Below, one piece after another: positions 17,169 to 25,467 of a stretch of DNA of 64,000 nt. Numbering within the stretch: the stretch's first letter is position 1; every line of letters begins with the position of its first letter. The position numbers and the translations under genes are program-made. The notes under the pieces are model-generated. The model searched no databases, was not told where the DNA came from, and saw only the letters and a list, made by a program, of their open reading frames with translations. The DNA is from DSYU01 sp963827605 (GTDB lineage: Bacteria; Chloroflexota; Anaerolineae; Anaerolineales; Anaerolineaceae), in the NCBI GenBank assembly GCA_963827605.1, contig CAWHBK010000001.1:1116001-1180000 (forward strand). The letters are read 5' to 3'.

Positions 17169-18496
17169 TCGTTCTTAGATCCTTGAAAAGGGAAAATCGG
17201 CGCCAATTTGCGCCGGAAATATACCCAGCCTTGCTTTAGCAGCGTGAGCGCTCCCCGGTGCCGGATGGAGTAGCGCGCCATTTCAACCATATTTGGGTGA
17301 TCTTCGTCCGCCGCGGAAAAATAAAACCGTTTTGACGCTAACTGTTTTTTGGGGGGCTCCTCACCCTGGGAGTTATGCGCGGCGAATTCCGCGTGAAATT
17401 CCAGGCCAGGTGTTCCCGATTGAGCCGAGAAATAGGAGAGCGTCTGGAGCAGCTCGGCGCCGCGCGCTTCTGGGGAATAGTCAGACAGCACATCCTGGTA
17501 GGCCGCGGCCCCAAGCGCTTCACGCGCCGTTGCGTCGCCGATCAGATGCTCCAGCGCAGTTTGCCATTCTTCTACGCTGTTTGCCAGCAGCCCATTCTGC
17601 CCGTGCCGGATGGCAAACGAAAATGCATCCGTCTGGCTGGCAATCGTTGGCACACCCACCAGGGCTGCTTCCATGAATTTGATCTCGCTTTTAGCCTGAT
17701 TAAAGGGGCTGTCCAGGATAAGGGGCGCCAGGTTAATATCAAACAGCGCTAACCGGGCAGGCAGTTCTCGCCACGGAACGCGAGGGAAAGACTTAACCCG
17801 TCCCCGCAAACTGTCACAGTCCCCCGCCGCGCCCGGGTCGACATCCCCCATCAACCATAATTCCACCTGGGAATGGCATTCCATGACCGCCCGCAGAGCC
17901 GGTAGGATCATTTGGAAATCCCGGTCATGCGTGCGGGTGCCGCTGGCATACCCAATTACCACCCGCCCATCCGGGCGGGTGCGGTTTTGGACCGCGGCAT
18001 TTGAAAGAGCCAGCATTTCCAGGCTGTATGCGTTGCGATGAATCCGCGCCGGCAGGCCAAACGGCTCCATCATCCCGGCCAGGCTGTTGGTAGAAACGGT
18101 GACGGCGTCGCAGCGTTCCAGCGTGGCGCGGTGGCGGAGGATTTCCTGGCGGTACAAACCGGCCCGCACCGGGTCTTGAAAATCCGGGCTGTCGATGAAC
18201 CGCATGATTGCTGGGTCATACAGAAAATCATCCGCGTCCAGAATTACCAGCGCGCCGTTTTGGTGCAGCTGGTCGAGCAGCCTGGCAGCATAATCATCAT
18301 AGGCAACCCGGTGAACGATCGCAACCCTGGCTCCCTTTACCTGTTCTGGTAACCGGGGATCCGTGAGATGTGAAAGGACACAATCGACCCCCGCCAGCCG
18401 CAGTTGTTCATATACATGCAGCGTGCGATAACGGCGCGTGTCGCCACGCACGCCGGAAAAAACAAGCACAGTCTGATTAGGGTTTCTATTCATCAA
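17165..18496 (-). CDS. GT4-type glycosyltransferase
   Basis: A 443-residue GT-B-fold transferase. The N-terminal domain has SGVRGDTRRYRTLHVYEQL and an aspartate-rich LVILDADDFLYD. The C-terminal domain has GYASGTRTHDRDF, then LWLMGDVD, LAPLILDSPFNQAKSEIKFMEAALVGVPTIAS (nucleotide-sugar binding loop with the ExxxxxxxE-like region) and NGLLANSVEEW. The last 60 residues are basic and end in a likely amphipathic segment. It belongs to the WsaF/DUF1972-like group of polysaccharide transferases by general layout, but its specificity is unknown. It overlaps the next gene by 4 bases and is part of the long minus-strand glycan operon. Confidence 0.8.
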   Translation of the reverse strand: MMNRNPNQTVLVFSGVRGDTRRYRTLHVYEQLRLAGVDCVLSHLTDPRLPEQVKGARVAIVHRVAYDDYAARLLDQLHQNGALVILDADDFLYDPAIMRFIDSPDFQDPVRAGLYRQEILRHRATLERCDAVTVSTNSLAGMMEPFGLPARIHRNAYSLEMLALSNAAVQNRTRPDGRVVIGYASGTRTHDRDFQMILPALRAVMECHSQVELWLMGDVDPGAAGDCDSLRGRVKSFPRVPWRELPARLALFDINLAPLILDSPFNQAKSEIKFMEAALVGVPTIASQTDAFSFAIRHGQNGLLANSVEEWQTALEHLIGDATAREALGAAAYQDVLSDYSPEARGAELLQTLSYFSAQSGTPGLEFHAEFAAHNSQGEEPPKKQLASKRFYFSAADEDHPNMVEMARYSIRHRGALTLLKQGWVYFRRKLAPIFPFQGSKNE

Positions 18497-18532
18497 TGAG
18501 ACGTATTGTATTGCAGAATATTCGCTTTGCGC

Positions 18533-20356
18533 TCATTTATCGAGGGTCCAGTTGACCCGTTCCCGGGCATTGACCTGCCAGGCAACCTCTTTGCCTTTTA
18601 TTTGCAGGCGAGGGTCAAAAAATGGATCGCGCGCAAAAGATTCCGGCCAGAGACGGTACAGCGCCTCTTTTTCCCTGGTAAATCGCTGGAGCTTTTCAGG
18701 AGAATTCTCGTACCCGCGGGTCGCGGATTCAAAATGAAACAGGTGTATCTGCGGCATCATTACGTGCCGGTAACCAGCTTTCAGCAGCCGCAGGCAAAAT
18801 TCCACGTCCCCAAAGGCAACCGCGAAGCGCTCATCAAAGCCCTGCTGCGCCAGGAATAGATCTTTCTTAACCAGCATACAGGCCGCCGAAATCGCCGAAA
18901 AATTACTGGGTACAGCCAGCCGGCCCATATAACCGGCCGCATCAAATGCCAATCCTTTGTGAACATGCAGGGCAGCGCTGTCAGGGTCCAGGGCCACCCC
19001 GGCATGCTGGACGGTATGATCGGGGTAGACCAACCGCGGCCCTACCACACCAATTCCGGGCTGCAGCGCCTGGGCCGCCATTTGCCGGATCCAATCCGGT
19101 GAGATCACCTCGGTATCATTGTTCAAAAACAGCAGCAGTTCGCCCGATGCCTTTTCAGCAGCCCGGTTATTGATTGCCGAGAAATTAAACGGGATATCCA
19201 CTGGATAGCAGCAGAAGCGTTCGGGCTCCGTCTGACGCCAATGCTCGATCAGCCGCCGGGTCTCGGGCTGCCGGCTGCCGTTATCCACCAGAATCACTTC
19301 GAAGCGCGCATTTTGGGTGCGGAGAAAGATGGAGGTTAAGCTCTTCCGCAGAAAATCGGGTTGATCTCTGGTCAACAGGATAATACTAACCAGCGGGAGG
19401 TCGGTAGGCAGCCATTCGAGCGTGAAAAGCCCCGCTTCCGCGGCGATTGGATTCACGTTCGCCTCCAGCCCCCTGCGGCGAACGGCCCGTTCCAGTGCAG
19501 CTCGTTCGAGTTCCTTTGTTTCAGGGAAATTGCTGCCCTGGCTGTAGAGAATTTTCGCGATATGGCCTATTCGCCCGGTTGTTTCGGTAAAGCGTAACGC
19601 CAGTTCGTAATCGAACGCTTCGGGCGGAATGGAAGATACGCCACCGATCCTTATCAATAGATCTTTCCGGTAAAAAGCCCCCCGGCCAATATAATCGCAG
19701 GAGAGCAGAAACTCGGGCGACCAATCAGGTTTTAGCAGTGGATTGGCGCGGCGGCCAGAATCACCCCACTGGTCCGCGTCGCTGTATAACAGGTCGGTCT
19801 CAGGCTGCGTGGTAAGATAGCGCGCCGCTTGCGCCAGCGCATCGGGCGCAAATCGATCCCCCGCCTTGGCAAAAACCACCCAATCCCCTCTGGACTGGGC
19901 CAGGCGTGCATCCAATTCCCTCCACCCCGGAAAGGTAAGGTGATTCTCAATCCCTTTCAAAGCAGGGAAATCCGCAATCCACCCTGGGGCTGAAACATGC
20001 TCGCCAATCACCCAGGCCTCCCAAAAAGGATAGCCTTGTTGCGACAAAGAAAGCAGCGTCTGGCTCAACCGCTGACCCGCGCCATCTTCACAGCGGATGG
20101 CGCATATAAAAACGGGCGGATTGGCCCCCACAAGCCCTCCGGCGCTCCAATCCAGCGGTCCAGTTCCGTCCGGATGGCCCGCTGTGATCCAGGTCGCATA
20201 ATCGATGGACCGTGAAGCGTTTCCAGCCCCTGCCGCCCTGCCCATTATACGCAGAGATAACCGGTCGCCCAATCGCCGGGCAACAAACCCCGCTTCGCCC
20301 GGGTTCTGGAGAATGCGCCTTGCCCAAAAGAAGATCTTACTAAACCTGTTTTTCAT
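18533..20356 (-). CDS. tandem GT2 glycosyltransferase
   Basis: 607 residues containing two GT-A folds. The first (about 78-300) is degenerate at its start but retains VFAKAGDRFAPDAL, DLLYSDADQW (DxD-like SDAD) and LKPDWSPEFLLSCDYIG. The second (about 325-560) is complete: PLVSIILLTRDQPDFLRKSLTSI, EVILVDNGS, LLFLNNDTEVI, VGPRLVYPDHTVQHAGV and FDERFAVAFGDVEFCLRLLKAGY. This layout is that of bifunctional O-antigen/S-layer glycan transferases that add two sugars in turn. The start overlaps the upstream GT4 gene by 4 bases. A second gene with the same tandem layout lies at 37.3-39.4 kb, so the locus makes a repeating or branched glycan. Confidence 0.85.
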   Translation of the reverse strand: MKNRFSKIFFWARRILQNPGEAGFVARRLGDRLSLRIMGRAAGAGNASRSIDYATWITAGHPDGTGPLDWSAGGLVGANPPVFICAIRCEDGAGQRLSQTLLSLSQQGYPFWEAWVIGEHVSAPGWIADFPALKGIENHLTFPGWRELDARLAQSRGDWVVFAKAGDRFAPDALAQAARYLTTQPETDLLYSDADQWGDSGRRANPLLKPDWSPEFLLSCDYIGRGAFYRKDLLIRIGGVSSIPPEAFDYELALRFTETTGRIGHIAKILYSQGSNFPETKELERAALERAVRRRGLEANVNPIAAEAGLFTLEWLPTDLPLVSIILLTRDQPDFLRKSLTSIFLRTQNARFEVILVDNGSRQPETRRLIEHWRQTEPERFCCYPVDIPFNFSAINNRAAEKASGELLLFLNNDTEVISPDWIRQMAAQALQPGIGVVGPRLVYPDHTVQHAGVALDPDSAALHVHKGLAFDAAGYMGRLAVPSNFSAISAACMLVKKDLFLAQQGFDERFAVAFGDVEFCLRLLKAGYRHVMMPQIHLFHFESATRGYENSPEKLQRFTREKEALYRLWPESFARDPFFDPRLQIKGKEVAWQVNARERVNWTLDK

Positions 20357-21600
20357 ACTGCCCGGTACCGGTCCAAGGTAGATTGGTAGGCTTCCCGAAA
20401 CCGCCGGGCGATTTCGGGCCAGGTATAAGAGGCATAGACCTTCTGGTGCCCGCGTTCCCCCATCCTTTGCGCTTCCTCAGGGTGTCTCAGCAGCGTTAGA
20501 ATCGCATCCGCCAGTTGCTTTTCGGTGCGCTTTTCGATCAATATCCCATCCACGCCATTTTTTACAACCGCTGCAATCGCCCCTCTCTGGCAGCTAATGA
20601 CCGGTTTGCGCGCTGCCCAAGCCTCCAAAAAAGCAATTCCAAAGGATTCGTATCCGGAAGGGTAGACAAAAATATCCACCGCATTATACAAGAAGGGCTT
20701 TTCCGCGTTCGGGAAGTTGTATTGGATGGTTGTCCGGCTGCGGAATTCACTCGGCCAATCCTGCATGATCTGATCCAGCTGCCGTTGAAAAGATGTTTTC
20801 GACCCTGCCACCAGCAGATGAACCTCCGGGCACTCGCTCCAGACCTTTGGCATGGCTCTCAGGAAAACATCCACCCCCTTGTGTTCCACCAGCTGGCCAA
20901 TAAAGCCCACCACCGGGATCTGTGGATTTATCCCCAGCCTCAGTTTGGCGCTGGCGGCCTGGATTCCTTGATACGGCGCCGGGTCCACCCCTCCCCCGGC
21001 AACAAAGATTCGCTCGCCGTTCAGCCCCAGGTCCCGCACATAGCCGGCCTCGTACTCCGTCAGGGCGAGGTATGCGTCCGCGTTCCGGACGGCCCGGTGA
21101 ATCTGGCTGCGTTGAAAACCCCACCGGTCTTCCGGGTGCAGGCAGCCAATCAGCACGCAGGCTTTCCGCGCCGCACGGGCTGCTTTCTGCGCGGCAAACA
21201 TGTGCAGCAGGGGAAAAGAGGCCGCGCCGACCACATCCGTGGAGTAATCGCGGATCTGGCGTTCCAGCCCGGGGATAATCGGCCCTGAATAGAGCGAGCG
21301 CAAGGCGTCGTTATATGGCAGGTTCAAACGGTATGCGGCCATCTGCGCCAGCTTCAGCACGGGCCCCAGGGCGTTCATAACCGGAAACCGCCGGATTTTT
21401 ACCCCGTTGATCTCTTCCCAGCCTGCTTTTAGCCGGGGGGAAAATGGACGCACAAAACCCTGCACATTCAGCCGGTCCGTAGTAAAAACGGACACACGGT
21501 CGCCATACTGCCGCACCAGTTCTTCAGAAACCCGCTGGATCAACCACTCCGTCCCGCCGATTGCTGGGGTATATCCTTGGGTTACGTGCAGAATGTCCAT
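20353..21600 (-). CDS. GT4 glycosyltransferase
   Basis: A 415-residue GT-B enzyme of the GT4 family. It starts MDILHVTQGYTPAIGGTEWLIQRVSEEL, with the GGTE glycine-rich acceptor loop. The C-terminal domain has VVGFIGQLVEHKGVDVFLRA, VHLLVAGSK, FLYNAVDIFVYPSGYESFGIAFLEAWAARKPVI (with the E-x7-E catalytic motif ESFGIAFLE) and GILIEKRTEKQLADAI. This is a classic retaining transferase. The ATG at 21600 is preferred over one at 21618 because the homologous core begins there and AAGG precedes it. It is the first glycosyltransferase after the exporter genes. Confidence 0.9.
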   Translation of the reverse strand: MDILHVTQGYTPAIGGTEWLIQRVSEELVRQYGDRVSVFTTDRLNVQGFVRPFSPRLKAGWEEINGVKIRRFPVMNALGPVLKLAQMAAYRLNLPYNDALRSLYSGPIIPGLERQIRDYSTDVVGAASFPLLHMFAAQKAARAARKACVLIGCLHPEDRWGFQRSQIHRAVRNADAYLALTEYEAGYVRDLGLNGERIFVAGGGVDPAPYQGIQAASAKLRLGINPQIPVVGFIGQLVEHKGVDVFLRAMPKVWSECPEVHLLVAGSKTSFQRQLDQIMQDWPSEFRSRTTIQYNFPNAEKPFLYNAVDIFVYPSGYESFGIAFLEAWAARKPVISCQRGAIAAVVKNGVDGILIEKRTEKQLADAILTLLRHPEEAQRMGERGHQKVYASYTWPEIARRFREAYQSTLDRYRAV

Positions 21601-21663
21601 AGGGAAAAACCTTGCCAATCTTCAACCGACAGCTCGCCGGTGCGCGTCCGGCGGTATGCGCCG

Positions 21664-22458
21664 CTAGCGCGCGAGGTTCTCCCGATAGGCCTGGACAACC
21701 TCACCCACTTCGCCGAAAGCCATCAACCGGCCGTGTTTTAGCCAGGCAGCCCGCTGGCACATTTCCTGGACCTGTATCGTAGAATGGGAGACGAGCAGTA
21801 TCGTGGTGCCGCTTTCCTGATAATCATGGATGCGCTGGGCGCATTTGCGTTGAAAAGCCTCATCCCCTACGGATAAGATCTCATCGACAATTAATATATC
21901 GGGCTGGGTATCCGTTGCTACTGCGAACCCCAGTCGAGCCCACATTCCGCTCGAATACGTGCGCATTGGCGCGTCGATAAAATCTTCCAGTTCCGCGAAT
22001 TCGATAATTCGCCCAATTTTTTCTTCCATCTCATGGCGGGAAAACCCCAACATGGACCCGTTTAAGTACACGTTCTCTCGCCCAGTCAGTTCTGGATGGA
22101 AGCCGGCGCCTAACTCGAGCAGCGGGGCTACTTTCCCCTTGACCACTACCCGGCCAGAGGTTGGCCGGATGACTCGGGCGATTAACTTTAGCAGCGTGCT
22201 TTTCCCGGCCCCATTCTGGCCAACGATTCCCATCACTTCGCCGCGCCGGACGTCCAGGCTGACGTCATGCAGCGCCCAAAACTTTTCCATCTGCACTTTG
22301 CGCTGCAGCCAGCGAATCGCGTATTCCTTGAATGTGCCGATCCGCTCCCGGGGAACACGGTAACAAACCGAAACCGAATCCAGAAGAACCGCGGTTTCCG
22401 CGGAAACAATGCTCATATCAGGAGTAGAAAGCGTTTTAGATTCGGTAAGAGAATTCAT
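21664..22458 (-). CDS. wzt: ABC transporter ATPase for polysaccharide export (Wzt/TagH type)
   Basis: ATPase partner of the permease just upstream, exporting a lipid-linked glycan. Motifs: Walker A GIVGQNGAGKSTLL, Q-loop region LLELGAGFHPELTGRENVYLNG (typical of the Wzt/TagH class), signature YSSGMWARLGFA, Walker B DILIVDEILSVGDE and the switch histidine LLVSHS. At about 264 residues it has only the nucleotide-binding domain. The C-terminal carbohydrate-binding domain that lets E. coli O9a Wzt recognise a capped chain end is absent, so export may be coupled to synthesis and not to a recognised cap. The ATG at 22458 overlaps the permease gene by 23 bases. Confidence 0.92.
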   Translation of the reverse strand: MNSLTESKTLSTPDMSIVSAETAVLLDSVSVCYRVPRERIGTFKEYAIRWLQRKVQMEKFWALHDVSLDVRRGEVMGIVGQNGAGKSTLLKLIARVIRPTSGRVVVKGKVAPLLELGAGFHPELTGRENVYLNGSMLGFSRHEMEEKIGRIIEFAELEDFIDAPMRTYSSGMWARLGFAVATDTQPDILIVDEILSVGDEAFQRKCAQRIHDYQESGTTILLVSHSTIQVQEMCQRAAWLKHGRLMAFGEVGEVVQAYRENLAR

Positions 22459-23269
22459 CGGATTTCTTTGCAAAAATTACCCAACCCAGCACGAGAATAA
22501 CAAGCGAAAAAACTACGGCCGGCCATACCTCATCAAAATAAGGCATGCGCCCCTCATAAAGGCAGGCGCGAAACATGCGCATCAGATGATAAACAGGATT
22601 GAGGCGCGTCAGCAGCCAGGCGTAATTTTTCGGAAGAATGCTTTCCGGGTAGAAAATGGGCGTCAGGTACATCCACCCGGTCAGCAGGATCTGGTACATT
22701 TCAGCCACATCCGGGAAATAGACTGCCAGCGTGGAAAGCAGCAGCCCTACACCCAATGAAAACGCGGCCAGCAGCAGCATTGGGATTGGGATAAACAAAA
22801 TCGACCAGCGGATGGGCAAACCAATGATCAGAATGACAAACAGTAATGGGACTAACGACAACGCCAGGTTCACCAGCCCGGTAATCACTGCCGCGATGGC
22901 AAAGGAAGTTCTCGGAAGATAAATGCGGTGCAGTAAACCGCCCCCCCACACCAGGTTCACCATCGCCGCGGTAGTGGTTTGGGAAAAGAACAACCATACC
23001 ACTAACCCGCTCAGGTTGTATGCCGGATACCCTGGAACAGAGGCAAATATCTGTGAAAACGCAATCGTCATAATCAGCATCATACCCAGGGGATTCAGCA
23101 TGGTCCAGGCTACGCCCAAGAAAGAACGTTTGTAACGGGTCATAATATCCCGCCGGGCAAGCTGCAAAACCAGGTTGCGGTAGCGGAAAATTTCCCGCAG
23201 TTCTTCGAACGCGTGGATTCCCCGCTTGCTGCTGTCGTAAATAAGTTCCGAGGTGGCTGATTTTTGCAT
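22436..23269 (-). CDS. wzm: ABC-2 type polysaccharide export permease (Wzm/TagG type)
   Basis: A 277-residue membrane subunit with six helices. The cytoplasmic N-terminus LARRDIMTRYKRSFLGVAWTMLNPL is the family signature (DIxxRYxxSxLGxxWxxLxP), followed by a helix with an invariant-type WLFFSQTT segment. The C-terminal half has TPIFYPESILP and LNPVYHLMRMFR, also typical. Together with the ATPase it moves undecaprenyl-linked glycan across the membrane. It is the promoter-proximal gene of the run that continues through the glycosyltransferases to 13.7 kb. Confidence 0.92.
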   Translation of the reverse strand: MQKSATSELIYDSSKRGIHAFEELREIFRYRNLVLQLARRDIMTRYKRSFLGVAWTMLNPLGMMLIMTIAFSQIFASVPGYPAYNLSGLVVWLFFSQTTTAAMVNLVWGGGLLHRIYLPRTSFAIAAVITGLVNLALSLVPLLFVILIIGLPIRWSILFIPIPMLLLAAFSLGVGLLLSTLAVYFPDVAEMYQILLTGWMYLTPIFYPESILPKNYAWLLTRLNPVYHLMRMFRACLYEGRMPYFDEVWPAVVFSLVILVLGWVIFAKKSDEFSYRI

Positions 23270-23302
23270 TATAGATACTTAAGTAAGGATAAAACAGACC
23301 CT

Positions 23303-23308
23303 ATTATA
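23303..23308 (-). promoter_or_regulatory. candidate -10 box before wzm
   Basis: On the minus strand a perfect TATAAT lies 34 bases before the wzm ATG, in a 154-base AT-rich gap. The nearest -35-like TTGTTT is 23 bases upstream, which is too far, so this is only a candidate promoter for the export/glycosyltransferase operon. Confidence 0.35.
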
Positions 23309-23423
23309 AACGATACTTACCGCTATAGAATAAACAAATCCTTCCAGGCAGTAAAAATGGCTGGTATGGACAGCATTTTCTCCTGGTTCAGAAACCACCC
23401 CACGTGTATGGGCTGGCAACGTG

Positions 23424-24158
23424 CTAGGCTGGTTTGTAAGAATGGATAAATAATGAGCCGGCAAACTCCCGGAGGATGGGTAGTTTTTCGAAGCCATTAC
23501 CGATCGAGCTTACGAGGGAAATCATCTTTTCTGGGGTATGGGGATGCAGCCAATCGAAAGGCACAGCTTCCGCCTGAACAAAACCAGCTTTCTTTAAAAT
23601 TCCTTTTATTTGCCATTTAAAAAATGCTGTCTCGTCAGGCGAATCGCCCATCTTTTCCTTGATCCAGTGGATATTTTTCTGGACCATAATTTGTGGATTA
23701 AGCATATTGGGTTCCGCAAAACTCATTACCCCACCTGGTTTTAGCAGGGAATAAATCTTATTAATCGCGGGGACGATATCGAGATGATGCAATACCGATG
23801 ATCCGACCACCGCATCAAAAGGACCGTCAATATCACAATCTTCAAAACGTTTTTCAAGAAATTGGACCCGTTCTTTCGGAAGCCCGCGCTGACGGGCGAT
23901 GGCCAGCAGATCGTTTGAAATATCCACTGCAATTATTGTGGCCCCAGTGAGCACTAAAGCTTCGGTTAATAATCCAGACCCACAACCAATCTCCAGGACC
24001 TTCGCGCCCGGTTTCAAGTTGGCGCCGTCAGTAATAAGTTGAAACCTTCGTTTTCCTCTTGCCAGCCCCGCTTTTGTACCCCACCCCCAAATTACCTCGG
24101 GATTGCTGCTGGCTAATTTTGCTCCATGTTCAATTTCATTACGTGATCGGTTTGTCAT
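23424..24158 (-). CDS. class I SAM-dependent methyltransferase
   Basis: 244 residues. The SAM-binding motif I is AKVLEIGCGSGLLTEAL, with the acidic end of strand 2 in IIAVDISNDLL, then DAVVGSSVLHHLD and LKPGGVMSFAEPN. This is the UbiE/methyltransferase-11 type. No transmembrane segment is visible, although a C-terminal hydrophobic stretch (LREFAGSLFIHS) is present. It sits at the edge of the AT-rich insert, after a remnant of a membrane-protein gene. It may methylate a sugar of the glycan, but the acceptor is unknown. Confidence 0.8.
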   Translation of the reverse strand: MTNRSRNEIEHGAKLASSNPEVIWGWGTKAGLARGKRRFQLITDGANLKPGAKVLEIGCGSGLLTEALVLTGATIIAVDISNDLLAIARQRGLPKERVQFLEKRFEDCDIDGPFDAVVGSSVLHHLDIVPAINKIYSLLKPGGVMSFAEPNMLNPQIMVQKNIHWIKEKMGDSPDETAFFKWQIKGILKKAGFVQAEAVPFDWLHPHTPEKMISLVSSIGNGFEKLPILREFAGSLFIHSYKPA

Positions 24159-24180
24159 AGACTCCCTGGCCTAAATAAAA

Positions 24181-24199
24181 TTTAAAATTGGTAGTAACG
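24181..24199. repeat. direct repeat, left copy
   Basis: The 19 bases TTTAAAATTGGTAGTAACG are identical to 29534-29552, and similarity continues imperfectly for about 75 bases to the right. The two copies flank the AT-rich, mostly plus-strand cassette. Confidence 0.85.
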
Positions 24200-24259
24200 G
24201 AGGAAAAGAGTTCGAATGGTGAAAGTCAAAACCACTGGAATATACAGCAATACCGGGTC
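24182..24259 (-). pseudogene. 3'-end remnant of a DUF2142-like membrane protein gene
   Basis: The minus strand encodes about 25 codons ending PVLLYIPVVLTFTIRTLFLRYYQF and a TAA stop. The gene at 29535-30917 ends LVLIYIPAVLISTVHTLILRYYQF, a clear match in sequence and at the stop. Upstream of this remnant no continuation is found in any frame. So this is the severed tail of a second, related gene copy, not a chance frame. The remainder of 24260-24510 is non-coding apart from a TATAAT at 24409-24414. Confidence 0.75.
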
Positions 24260-24510
24260 TTCGGACCTCTATTCTACCTCAATTGACCGCTGTACACGCT
24301 GGAGGGAGGAATGCTGGCATCCAGAGCATATAACAATTCCCACTTAAAACCGGAATGTTTTACCAGCCAGGCGATTGTTCAATTTTCCATCTGACTCGTT
24401 TTCCCGATTATAATATCAGCGTTTCATATTGTTCTTGCCAAACCAGGTTCTTGCATACTGAGGAAAGGTAACTAGTCATCAATTCAAGGACTATGTAGAA
24501 GAAATTTCCT

Positions 24511-25467
24511 ATGAAAACACAAGATGATACGCTGAAACATTATTTTTGCCACTCAGCAGCAATTGTTGAATCGAATAATATCGGTGATCGAACACGGATA
24601 TGGGCCTTCGCCCATATCCTTCCGGGGGCAATGATTGGGGAAGATTGCAATATATGCGATCACGTATTTATCGAAAATGATGTTGTTGTTGGCAACCGGG
24701 TAACGGTGAAATGTGGTGTCCAGCTTTGGGATGGAGTTCGTTTAGAAGATGATGTTTTTATTGGCCCAAACGCTACTTTTACGAACGATCCATTTCCACG
24801 AAGTAAACACTATCCAGAGAAGTATGTAACCACCACCGTGCGCCAGAGTGCGTCGGTCGGCGCGAATGCAACCATCTTGCCAGGTCTGACGATCGGTAGA
24901 GGGGCAATGGTTGGAGCAGGCGCCGTTGTAACCCATGATGTTCCCCCGCATGCGGTAGTCGTGGGTAATCCAGCCAGAATAATTGGATATCAGGGATCGT
25001 ATCAAAATAAGACCAGGGTTAAGGAAAATATTTCTGAGATCACCACCCAGAATAACTTACTGATCAATGGAGTGCGGATCGTCGATCTGCCATTGATTAA
25101 AGATCTCAGAGGTAATTTGTCCGTTGCAGAATTTAAAAAGGATCTTCCATTTGAACCCTGCCGGGTTTTTTGGGTATTTGATGTCCCGAGCAAAGATGTG
25201 CGTGGAGAACACGCACATCGAACCCTTCATCAGTTTATCATTTGTCTTAAAGGGTCCTGCTCCATTGTTTTAGATGATGGGAAAAACCGGGCTGAGGTTT
25301 CATTAAATACCCCAAGCCGTGGAATTTATATCCCACCAATGATATGGGGAATACAGTATAAATTTTCGTCGGATGCAGTAATGATCGTTTTTGCCTCAGA
25401 AGCTTATGATGCATCCGAATATATCCGCGACTACGATGAATTTCTAAAACTGGTGGATAAGCCATGA
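24511..25467 (+). CDS. fused sugar N-acetyltransferase / dTDP-4-keto-6-deoxyglucose 3,4-ketoisomerase (FdtD-like)
   Basis: 318 residues in two domains. Residues 1-175 are a left-handed beta-helix acyltransferase (hexapeptide repeats such as IGDRTRIWAFAHILPGAMIG, VGANATILPGLTIG and AMVGAGAVVTHDVPPHAVVVGNPA). Residues 185-318 are a cupin of the FdtA/QdtA family, with DLRGNLSVAEF, PSKDVRGEHAHRTLHQFIICLKGS carrying the two active-site histidines, and GIYIPPMIWGIQYKF. The same fusion is known as FdtD in Shewanella. It isomerises the keto sugar and later acetylates the 3-amino group. The aminotransferase that must act in between is the next gene, overlapping by 4 bases. The product is a dTDP-3-acetamido-3,6-dideoxyhexose; whether Fuc3NAc or Qui3NAc cannot be told. 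Confidence 0.88.
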   Translation: MKTQDDTLKHYFCHSAAIVESNNIGDRTRIWAFAHILPGAMIGEDCNICDHVFIENDVVVGNRVTVKCGVQLWDGVRLEDDVFIGPNATFTNDPFPRSKHYPEKYVTTTVRQSASVGANATILPGLTIGRGAMVGAGAVVTHDVPPHAVVVGNPARIIGYQGSYQNKTRVKENISEITTQNNLLINGVRIVDLPLIKDLRGNLSVAEFKKDLPFEPCRVFWVFDVPSKDVRGEHAHRTLHQFIICLKGSCSIVLDDGKNRAEVSLNTPSRGIYIPPMIWGIQYKFSSDAVMIVFASEAYDASEYIRDYDEFLKLVDKP

